Positions 7,988 to 15,000 of a stretch of DNA of 15,000 nt are shown one piece after another. The stretch is from Conus ventricosus (lineage: Eukaryota; Mollusca; Gastropoda; Neogastropoda; Conidae): NCBI GenBank assembly GCA_018398815.1, contig CM031604.1, forward strand, positions 60,880,450-60,895,449, given 5' to 3'. Each line of letters starts with the position of its first letter. Within the stretch, counting starts at the first letter, position 1. The translations under genes and the position numbers were made by a program. The notes beneath the pieces are model-generated. The model was not told where the DNA came from, did no database searches, and saw only the letters and a list, made by a program, of their open reading frames with translations.

Positions 7988-9627
7988 GCAGACCATTGAC
8001 TCTGTGAGTTCCTCCCACCCACCTCACGCCCTCTCAGTCCATTGACTCTGTGAGTTCCTCCCACCTCACGCCCTCTCAGACCATTCACTCTGTGAGTTCC
8101 TCCCACCTCACGCCCTCTCAGACATTCACTCTGTGAGTTCCTCCACCTCACGCCCTCTCAGACCATTGACTCTGTGAGTTCCTCCCACCTCACGCCCTCT
8201 CAGACCATTGACTCTGTGAGTTCCTCCCACCTCACGCCCTCTCAGACCATTGACTCTGTGAGTTCCTCCCACCTCACGCCCTCTCAGACCATTGACTCTG
8301 TGAGTTCCTCCCACCTCACGCCCTCTCAGACCATTCACTCTGTGAGTTCCTCCCACCTCACGCCCTCTCAGACCATTGACTCTGTGAGTTCCTCCCACCT
8401 CACACCCTCTCAGACCATTGACTCTGTGAGTTCCTCCCACCTCACACCCTCTCAGTCCATTGACTCTGTGAGTTCCTCCCACCTCACGCCCTCTCAGACC
8501 ATTGACTCTGTGAGTTCCTCCCACCTCACGCCCCCTCAGACCATTGACTCTGTGAGTTCCTCCCACCTCACGCCCTCTCAGACCATTCACTCTGTGAGTT
8601 CCTCCCACCTCACGCCCTCTCAGTCCATTGACTCTGTGAGTTCCTCCCACCTCACGCCCTCTCAGACCATTGACTCTGTGAGTTCCTCCCACCTCACGCC
8701 CTCTCAGACCATTGACTCTGTGAGTTCCTCCCACCTCACGCCCTCTCAGACCATTCACTCTGTGAGTTCCTCCCACCTCACGCCCTCTCAGGCCATTGAC
8801 TCTGTGAGTTCCTCCCACCTCACGCCCTCTCAGACCATTGACTCTGTGAGTTCCTCCCACCTCACGCCCTCTCAGACCATTGACTCTGTGAGTTCCTCCA
8901 CCTCACGCCCTCTCAGACCATTGACTCTGTGAGTTCCTCCCACCTCACGCCCTCTCAGACCATTGACTCTGTGAGTTCATCCCACCTCACACCCTCTCAG
9001 ACCATTGACTCTGTGAGTTCCTCCCACCTCACACCCTCTCAGACCATTGACTCTGTGAGTTCCTCCCACCTCACGCCCTCTCAGACCATTGACTCTGTGA
9101 GTTCCTCCCACCTCACGCCCTCTCAGACCATTGACTCTGTGAGTTCCTCCCACCTCACGCCCCTCAGACCATTGACTCTGTGAGTTCCTCCCACCTCACG
9201 CCCTCTCAGACCATTGACTGTGAGTTACTCCCACCTCACACCCTCTCAGACCATTGACTCTGTGAGTTCCTCCCACCTCACGCCCTCTCAGACCATTGAC
9301 TCTGTGAGTTCCTCCCACCTCACACCCTCTCAGACCATTGACTCTGTGAGTTCCTCCCACCTCACGCCCTCTCAGACCATTGACTCTGTGAGTTCCTCCC
9401 ACCTCACGCCCTCTCAGACCATTGACTGTGAGTTACTCCCACCTCACACCCTCTCAGACCATTGACTCTGTGAGTTCCTCCCACCTCACGCCCTCTCAGA
9501 CCATTGACTCTGTGAGTTCCTCCCACCTCACACCCTCTCAGACCATTGACTCTGTGAGTTCCTCCCACCTCACGCCCTCTCAGACCATTGACTGTGAGTT
9601 CCTCCCACCCACCTCACACCCTTCAGT
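7988..9627. repeat. 42-bp minisatellite array, about 39 copies
   Basis: The unit is CACCTCACGCCCTCTCAGAC then CATTGACTCTGTGAGTTCCTCC. The period is exactly 14 codons. One plus frame (repeating SHLTPSQTIDSVSS) and one minus frame (repeating GGTHRVNGLRGREV) lack stops, so frames of 252 and 244 codons arise. Single-base deletions (for example around 8122, 8142, 8898 and 9161) break the frame and are not avoided, which argues against translation. Common variants are ACG/ACA, ATTGAC/ATTCAC and CAGACC/CAGTCC. A 208-bp block near the right end and a 168-bp pattern in the middle are higher-order repeats. Confidence 0.97.
9211..9590. repeat. 208-bp higher-order repeat within the 42-bp array
   Basis: A unit with the two-base loss GACTGTGAG and the change GTTACTCC begins at 9211 and again at 9419. 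The following units show the same ACA, ACG, ACA, ACG series in both blocks. The spacing of 208 equals one 40-bp unit plus four 42-bp units. The second block then ends in a further GACTGTGAG unit at the array margin. Confidence 0.9.
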
Positions 9628-9946
9628 CCTGGCGTACCCCCGTGGTCAGCGGGGCTGTAAACCACATGACCTGACCCGGGAGGTGAAAGGTCTCTGAAGG
9701 TCAACATCAGCAGAGTGCTGTTGCCGCGCGAACGTCGGCACCATTCCTAAAGATTACCTCTGACGGGGCTCGAGGTGCTGACGTTGTCTTCTGTAAATCC
9801 CAAGAGCGTCCTGAATATGTCAAGGGTGATGATCATGAGTGTAAATATTGGTGTAAATATGTGTGAGAGGAAAGTAGGATTGAAGAGGACGGAGATTGGG
9901 AGGGTTGGCTACATTGATCTGTGCGTGCACGTGTGTCTGCGCTCGC
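9628..9946. other. Unique moderately GC-rich sequence, no gene
   Basis: Only weak features are visible. Several TGACC/AGGTCA-like half-sites cluster at about 9667-9703 (TGACCTGACC, then GAAGGTCAAC), which could suggest nuclear-receptor half-sites but are easily met by chance. A 98-codon frame begins at 9775 and runs into the CT repeat. It is not protein-like. Confidence 0.4.
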
Positions 9947-9983
9947 ACACACACACACATGCGCGCGCGCGCGCGCTTGCATG

Positions 9984-10069
<86 letters not shown>
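9947..10069. repeat. Compound (CA)n-(GC)n-(CT)n microsatellite
   Basis: CACACACACACA at about 9947-9958, a GCGCGC core at about 9961-9976, then (CT)n from about 9985 to 10069. The composition repeats the module seen at 6728-6991 in a different order. Ser-Leu and Arg-Glu frames crossing it are spurious. Confidence 0.96.
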
Positions 10070-10072
<3 letters not shown>

Positions 10073-10410
10073 AGCTTTGGGTCCGAGGCCTCACTCTGCC
10101 GACACGGTTACCATCGGATTGAACTGATTCCACTGCTTTCTTGTATCTCCCCGCTAACGGTCCACACGCAGTCCCTGCCTCTGTGGCTGACGTGGGGGTT
10201 GTTATTTGGGGTTTATGCTTCGGGTGTCTGCGAAGTACTTGGGAGATGTGACCAGTCAGTCTATCATCCGTCCGACGTCCAACACTGAGCTCCTCGCTGT
10301 GGTGATCAGGGGGATCTTGGACGTCCTGCCTGGCGGACAATAGCTCAGTCTACAACATGACACTGTTAGGACGTGGGATCCTTCCACATGTTTTCGTCCG
10401 TGTCTGCCAG
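10070..10410. other. Unique sequence, no supported gene
   Basis: GC-moderate non-repeated sequence. The plus frame 9896-10288 and the minus frame 9909-10340 overlap fully. Both depend on the CT repeat for part of their length. Neither shows a motif, so coding status is unresolved. Confidence 0.35.
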
Positions 10411-10573
10411 TCCTTTTTTTGTTTTGTTTCTTTGTTGTTTTCTTCTTCTTCTTTTTTGTCCTCCAACCTCAATTTTTTTTCCTTTTTTTCATTTTTTTTA
10501 TTTTTACTTTTTTTTTTCAGTTCTTTAATAGATGGTATTTTATCCCACCGTCTTTCTTTTTTTTTTTTTTTCT
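10411..10573 (+). repeat. T-rich low-complexity tract
   Basis: Interrupted T and TTC runs, including pure T stretches near 10474-10500, 10510-10518 and 10558-10571. There is no periodic unit. It might be a retroposon tail read on the opposite strand or a polypyrimidine-rich intron segment. Nothing decides between these. Confidence 0.8.
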
Positions 10574-10850
10574 AAACAAAGACTAACTCATGCGCACCCT
10601 GCAATGTCTGTGTGTTGTTTACAAATGGAGCCAGTCTTTTCTTTCTTTCGCGTTCCCGGCCATGCTAGATCCTCAATCCTGTCAGTAAGGCGAAGTCCAC
10701 AGTCCGCTACACGAGAGGCCCCGCCTGGTCCCCCCACAGCTTCTCCCGGACCTCAACCAGACTGGGTGGCTGGTGATGGAAACGTCATTTCAGTGCTCGT
10801 GGTCAGCAGAAGAAATCTGTTGACCCATGCTCGCCCCTACACGCCATCGC
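10574..10850. other. Unique flank of the 40-bp array
   Basis: Non-repeated, mixed composition, relatively rich in CC and CpG from 10650 on. An open plus frame crosses it into the array (393 codons from 10532), but its N-terminal part starts in the T-rich tract as Phe runs and shows no domain. No gene is called. Confidence 0.4.
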
Positions 10851-11704
10851 CAGCTCTTGGGAGTCACGCCCAGGTCTGGTCAATATTGGGGTTTTCCAGG
10901 GAGTCACGCCCAGGTCTGGTCAAAATTGGGGTCTTCCAGGGAAATCACGCCCAGATCTGGTCAATATTGGGGTCTTCCAGGGAGTCACGCCCAGGCCTGG
11001 TCAATATTGGGGTCTCCCAGGGAGTCACGCCCAGGTCTGGTCAATATTGGGGTCTTCCAGGGAGTCACGCCCAGCTCTGGTCAATATTGGGGTCTTCCAG
11101 GGAGGTCACGCCCAGCTCTGGTCAATTTGGGGTCTTCCAGGGAGTTCACGCCCAGCTCTGGTCAATATTGGGGTCTTCCAGGGAGTCACGCCCAGCTCTG
11201 GTCAATATTGGGGTCTTCCAGGGAGTCGAAGTCACGCCCAGCTTTGGCCAATATTGGGGTCTTCCAGGGAGTCACGCCCAGCTCTGGCCAATATTGGGGT
11301 CTTCCAGGGAGTCACGCCCAGCTCTGGCCAATATTGGGGTCTTCCAGGGAGTCACGCCCAGCTCTGGCCAATATTGGGGTCTTCCAGGGAGTCACGCCCA
11401 GGTCTGGTCAATATTGGGGTCTTCCAGGGAGTCACGCCCAGCTCTGGTCAATATTGGGGTCTTCCAGGGAGTCACGCCCAGGTCTGGCCAATATTGGGGT
11501 CTTCCAGGGAGTCACGCCCAACTCTGGTCAATATTGGGGTCTTCCAGGGAGTCACGCCCAGGTCTGGCCAATATTGGGGTCTTCCAGGGAGTCACGCCCA
11601 GGTCTGGCCAATATTGGGGTCTTCCAGGGAGTCACGCCCAGGTCTGGCCAATATTGGGGTCTTCCAGGGAGTCACGCCCAGCTCTGGCCAATATTGGGGT
11701 CTTT
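10851..11704 (+). repeat. 40-bp minisatellite array, 21 copies
   Basis: Twenty-one copies of a 40-bp unit made of GGGGTCTTCCAGGGAGTCAC followed by GCCCAGCTCTGGTCAATATT. Two sites vary: CAGGTCTGG versus CAGCTCTGG, and GGTCAATATT versus GGCCAATATT. A 6-bp insertion (GTCGAA) lies near 11226-11231, and one copy is 38-39 bp (near 11121-11130). The plus-strand unit has no stop in any frame and 40 is not a multiple of three, so all three plus frames stay open for 238-393 codons and cycle through the same text. Confidence 0.97.
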
Positions 11705-11998
11705 CAGCATTGACAGCCTGTCTTCTGCAAGGGGTGGCTGGACAAAGGAGCCGGTCATCATAGTGTCCCTTTGTCCGTGTCGCAGCTGGTGAGAGTGGGA
11801 GTGGTGCGTGTGCTGATGATGGTGGTGGTGTGGTGACTGGAGGGGGGAAGGAGGTGGGGGTGTGGATGGGGGGCTACTCGTCGTTTAAAGCTCATTGACT
11901 CCAGACGGGAGATAATGCATAATGCAACTGCTAAAGAAGAGCATATGCGTGGCAGTGCCGACTTCATGGCTTCTGCTCCTATTTTCGTGTTTGTCATT
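11705..11998. other. Unique sequence with G-rich segment
   Basis: Contains a GGT-rich run (about 11815-11835) and a G-rich segment at 11842-11873 with G6, G5 and G6 runs, a weak quadruplex candidate. No gene is supported. Short frames on both strands have no protein-like character. Confidence 0.45.
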
Positions 11999-12019
11999 AA
12001 AAAAAAAAAAAAAAAAAAA
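11999..12019 (+). repeat. A21 homopolymer
   Basis: Twenty-one consecutive A bases directly after GTCATT, so ATTAAA at 11996-12001 merges into the run. A retroposed mRNA would normally show 10-30 bases between signal and tail. No flanking direct repeat was found, so this is recorded as a simple repeat with only a weak retroposon interpretation. Confidence 0.9.
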
Positions 12020-12489
12020 CAGAAGTTTGTCCTCTTTTGGGCTCGCAAATCGATCCCTCCGTCAGCAAATCGTGTCTTGCTAAGTGCGGCTATGTCGATT
12101 TGTTTATCGAGTTAGATATTTGGGTATGAGGGCTGCTCTTCTTTGGAACCCTGCCAGTTCATTTCCGCACACCGATCACAACTTTTCTTTTTCTTCTTTC
12201 CGACCTCTGAAAAGGGAGTAACTGTCAAACGGCGCTTGCTGGCTTGTTATCTCTTAAGGCAAGCTGGGATTTTTTAAAAAGATTTTTTGACACATCACTT
12301 TTCTGGTGCCTTCTCGTTCTAAAGTGAGCTGTGCTATCCTCCACAGAGCTGTTCAGGTGCTGGAATGCAGCCGGACTTTCTTACTGAGCCGGGTTTTGAG
12401 AAAGAAGTGAACGTCCACAGGCCGCCTAGGCGCAGGTTCAGAGCTTTGACTTCCAAATGTGCCCCTCTGCCTGTCACTTCACCCTTCCC
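12020..12489. other. Unique sequence, no supported gene
   Basis: Mixed sequence, T-rich in the left half and GC-richer to the right. A fair splice-acceptor-like string (CTATCCTCCACAG, ending at 12346) is present without a convincing exon after it. Nothing else stands out. Confidence 0.4.
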
Positions 12490-13203
12490 TCATCGCCTCA
12501 GGACCTGACCGAGGGAAGGCGTGCACAAGACCTGCACGGAGAGGAGATGTAGTGGAGAAGCTATTCCAGAAGAGCAGCCCCACCCGCAGAAGCCAGAGAC
12601 AGAAAACCAGTGGCACGAGCAAGACGTCGCACATGGCAACATCCTTATGTCCCTTGACGTCTTAATTAATGGGATGCCCGGTGCGTGCCTGCACCCTATG
12701 TGAACACAGCGCAGGCTTCCAAGGATGGTGCAGGGTTGCTCCCAGCTGGTTTGTTCGGCAGTTGAGGACAGTACTTCTCTGGGTCTCACCCCCCGCACCT
12801 TCGGGTGTATCTTTTTCTTCTTGCGGTGGATGACCGTGACTCTTATGGGCTGTGTCACACCTTCCGCATTCCACGGAGCGTTACAGGACCGCCTTCCTGG
12901 CCGTGAAGTCTTCCTGGTGATCTCCTTCGCCCAGTTCGTCGACGCCGACTTCCCAATCCGAGACAGGCTTGCGCTTCCTATATCACAGAGGGTTTGCGAC
13001 CCGACGGCTGCCCTCAGCTGCTTTACGCCGCCTTTCAAAGCGCTTTCACAGAGATGTGGCCCGCCGTCACATGCGAACAATTTCTTGGAGCCACTGGGTT
13101 TCAGGTGGGACCCAAGGCGGACGAAATCCCCCCCAAAAGCTCGACGTGTTCTCCAACTGGAGGAGCTGCCTCTCCCACGGTGTGACGAGACGTGATCTTC
13201 CAT
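12490..13203 (-). CDS. Hypothetical 237-codon frame in CpG-rich block
   Basis: The longest frame in the window outside tandem repeats. The ATG at the right end has A at -3 and G at +4, a strong Kozak context. The text starts MEDHVSSHRGRGSSSSW, is Ser/Arg/Cys-rich, has a KKKK run in the middle, and shows no domain, signal peptide or membrane segment. Against it, the plus strand is also open here (156 codons at 12725-13195, 63 codons at 12994-13185, 78 codons at 12969-13205), as expected in GC- and CpG-rich DNA with few stop triplets. One plus frame (PQLLYAAFQSAFTEMWPAV) is arguably just as protein-like. Strand and coding status are undecided. Confidence 0.2.
   Translation of the reverse strand: MEDHVSSHRGRGSSSSWRTRRAFGGDFVRLGSHLKPSGSKKLFACDGGPHLCESALKGGVKQLRAAVGSQTLCDIGSASLSRIGKSASTNWAKEITRKTSRPGRRSCNAPWNAEGVTQPIRVTVIHRKKKKIHPKVRGVRPREVLSSTAEQTSWEQPCTILGSLRCVHIGCRHAPGIPLIKTSRDIRMLPCATSCSCHWFSVSGFCGWGCSSGIASPLHLLSVQVLCTPSLGQVLRR
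12841..13200. other. CpG-dense block
   Basis: I count 28 CpG dinucleotides in these 360 bases, about one per 13 bp, in contrast to the CpG-poor AT-rich sequence at 13700-14500. Such density suggests an unmethylated region, an exon under constraint, or a recently inserted sequence. Promoter elements such as a TATA box are not evident next to it. Confidence 0.7.
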
Positions 13204-13365
13204 AGTGTCATTAGTCCGTTTTCTTTGACACTTCTTTGATGCGTTTTGTTTCCACTTTCAAATCGGTATCAGAGTCTGTTAAGGAAGATACCTTCTCCAT
13301 GAAATGTTTCAGAGAGGACTGTTTCTCTATTTTCCAAATGTTTTCAAAGACAGTTTGCCATGGGG

Positions 13366-13401
<36 letters not shown>

Positions 13402-13404
13402 GAG
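13366..13404 (+). repeat. (CAGA)n tetranucleotide microsatellite
   Basis: GAGAGA followed by about eight perfect ACAG units, then AGAG. The overlapping frames are QTDR-type polymers and not genes. Confidence 0.95.
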
Positions 13405-13559
13405 TTTGTGTTATACAGCATTTCCCAAGACAATCAGTTGAGCGATTACCTCCTGTGGCATTTGCATACCAAGCAAGGAGCCGTAAAATCCAAATTTTTA
13501 TCCCCTTCGTTTTCATCATCTGACCAGGGATTTTGTTTTTGTTGCTTGTTACCACTGGT

Positions 13560-13561
<2 letters not shown>

Positions 13562-13637
<76 letters not shown>

Positions 13638-13648
13638 GCGCGCGCGCC
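13562..13648. repeat. (GT)n with (CG)n cap
   Basis: About 37 GT units (13562-13635), then CGCGCGCGC to about 13647. A pure GT tract joined to a CG tract is a strong Z-DNA-type sequence. A less regular GTGTGTGCGTGCATGCG string follows at 13672-13690. Confidence 0.97.
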
Positions 13649-14335
13649 CGAATGTATGTGTTATGTTTTAGCGTGTGTGTGCGTGCATGCGTCTGGTAGG
13701 TTTAGCGTTGGTTTTCTTATTTGCTTTTGAATGCAATTACCAAATATCACACCCGACTTGTTTTGCCGTTAGTAGACAGTTACAATCGACGTTCAAAGCC
13801 GTGATAACGTTGGCAACGTCTGTAACTACTACCAACGACACTCTTCAACAGCACGTTTCAACGTTTCAACAAATGTTGGCTTTGGCCATTGTAATCTTTT
13901 GCTTCCCACGAAACGTATACACCGGCGTTTATGTCGATTTATATTTCACATGATTACTCTAGTTGTTGTTGTTTTTATTAATGCGTGTTATTTTTTCATT
14001 GTACTCTTCTTCATGATTGTTAAACACCAGATGTCATTCACAATTGTGGAGACGGCTATACGTAAATCTATTATCAATTTCATCATGATTGTTAGCACAT
14101 TTGTTTAAATCATGATTTGCAGTTTTCAGTGATGAAACGGCACTAATCCAGAAAGCTTTCATGTCAAATAAAAACTGACGTCTGGAAAGGGGAAAAATGT
14201 GTATTTTTTTTAATTCTTATCATTACTATCAGCTTTAACACCTGTGCTAAAGTCAGATTTTGAGGTGCTTAGAGCTAAAGATATTCCACTGATAAAGAAG
14301 TAGTAAGGATAATTTCCATTTTCTGTTATGAAATA
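13649..14335. other. AT-rich unique sequence with AATAAA
   Basis: No gene is supported. Short frames at 13675-13953 and 13899-14108 are hydrophobic and chance-like. TCATGATTGTTA occurs twice (about 14011 and 14083), with a related ATCATGATT at about 14109. AATAAA lies at 14167-14172 and a T8 run near 14206. These could mark a plus-strand transcript end, but there is no exon to attach it to. Confidence 0.4.
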
Positions 14336-14490
14336 ACTCATAGCAATAACAACAATAATAATTTGATGCAAGTCGTGAATATAATAATGACAATGATAAT
14401 GATAACAATTATAATGATAGTAATATGATGGTTGTAATAATGATAACAATAATAATGACAATAGTAATAATAATAATGATAATGATAAGC
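14336..14490. repeat. Imperfect AAT/GAT trinucleotide repeat
   Basis: Mixed AATAATAAT, GATAATGATAAC and CAATAAT triplets over about 150 bp. On the minus strand this gives a Leu/Tyr-rich frame (14210-14536) that is a repeat artefact. Confidence 0.9.
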
Positions 14491-14552
14491 GTAATGAAAG
14501 ACAATCAAGTAAATCACTATCTTGTCCTATTGACACGTGCTGTCGATAAGTT

Positions 14553-14954
14553 ATGGCCCTTTGCCAATTGAACCGCCAGTGTTACGCAGAGCAAGTTCGA
14601 TTTCTTTCCAAGAAATCCAGAACGACTGAGAATTACGCAAAGGACTCAAGCTTCAAACGCAACAAATTAACGACCTGTTCTTCTTGGCAACTTCTTGAAT
14701 GCGCTATAAATGGTGATGATTTCGCACCCCAAGGTCCTCTTTGGAACAAACTGTTCAGCAGTTCATTCTGGAATGATTTTCGACTTTCTGGCTTTTCTTT
14801 CTTCTTTTTTTTTCTTTTTCTTTTTTTGTATATTTGTTTTGTTTTGTTTTGTCTTTCATGTGAAGTTGAGACTCCAACTTCGTTTTGGATCTCACCCACA
14901 GCTGTGGTCACAGATGAAGGCCGTGATGTCCCAGCATGGCAGGTCTGTAAATAA
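14553..14954 (+). other. Right-end sequence with an unresolved 133-codon frame
   Basis: A frame from ATG (G at -3, G at +4) to TAA. The first 80 or so codons are mixed and protein-like (starting MALCQLNRQCYAEQVRFL), then a T-rich tract at about 14796-14850 gives a Phe/Leu run, and the last 30 codons are mixed again. AATAAA at 14950-14955 overlaps the stop. It could be a chance frame, two exons flanking a T-rich intron end, or a decayed gene. A minus frame at 14633-14968 covers the same stretch. No family recognised. Confidence 0.15.
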
Positions 14955-14955
14955 A
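14950..14955 (+). promoter_or_regulatory. AATAAA polyadenylation-signal match
   Basis: An AATAAA hexamer in CTGTAAATAAAGACAG. The downstream 45 bases to the window end do not show a clear GT-rich element, and no transcript is established, so this is only a motif match. Confidence 0.25.
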
Positions 14956-15000
14956 GACAGGGAAGCACCTTGGGTGAGGTAGCTGAAAAGCAAACAGCAC

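Noticed and set aside
8126..9465. Repeat protein encoded by the 42-bp array
   Set aside because: Both strands are open, indels break the frame several times, and no start context or flanking exon is evident.
9667..9703. Nuclear-receptor response element made of AGGTCA-like half-sites
   Set aside because: The half-sites are irregularly spaced and oriented, and short motifs of this kind are common by chance.
10532..11792. Frames of 393, 321 and 238 codons as a repeat-protein gene
   Set aside because: All three plus frames are open only because the 40-bp unit lacks stops. The N-terminal part comes from a T-rich tract and no domain is visible.
11915..12019. Processed pseudogene ending in a poly(A) tail
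   Set aside because: ATTAAA runs directly into the A21 tract with no gap, no flanking direct repeat was found, and no coding text lies upstream.
14210..14536. Leu-rich minus-strand membrane-like protein
   Set aside because: The Leu/Tyr run is the translation of the AAT/GAT repeat.

Overview
The window looks like repeat-rich intergenic or intronic DNA from a metazoan with a large genome. A marine mollusc or similar invertebrate is my best guess, not a proof. The reasons are long (GT)n, (CT)n, (CAGA)n and (AAT)n microsatellites, a tRNA-derived SINE head with pol III A and B boxes, frequent splice-like and AATAAA motifs, and no operon-like gene packing. I see no gene that I can name. No rRNA, CRISPR array, prokaryotic gene or recognisable transposase or reverse transcriptase is visible.

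About 40-45% of the window is tandem repeat. Five unrelated minisatellites occupy it in order: a 34-bp unit (1-2574, running off the left edge), a 38-bp unit (2791-3288), a 28-bp unit (7507-7735), a 42-bp unit (7988-9627) and a 40-bp unit (10851-11704). A two-copy 39-bp duplication (5069-5146) has the same period class. The 34-bp and 42-bp arrays carry higher-order duplications, shown by runs of diagnostic variants repeated in the same order. Between them lie compound microsatellites (5917-6274, 6728-6991, 9947-10069, 13562-13648), each joining CA/GT tracts to a short CG core and, in three of the four, to CT/GA tracts.

The most structured object is at 7350-7852. Two inverted arms of about 110 bp, roughly 87% identical over their best 97 bp, flank the 28-bp minisatellite. 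The right arm carries a CTGAAGA / stem / GAAA core that resembles a degenerate hammerhead ribozyme, a motif known from Penelope-like retroelements. This is the best candidate here for an undescribed element.

The unique parts hold only weak coding candidates: 2611-2727, 3901-4170 followed by 4181-4405 in a shifted frame, 6391-6585, and one on the minus strand at 12490-13203 inside a CpG-rich block. All are hypothetical exons or decayed coding fragments. The very long open frames elsewhere are by-products of stop-free repeat units, so the window shows no set of genes acting together.
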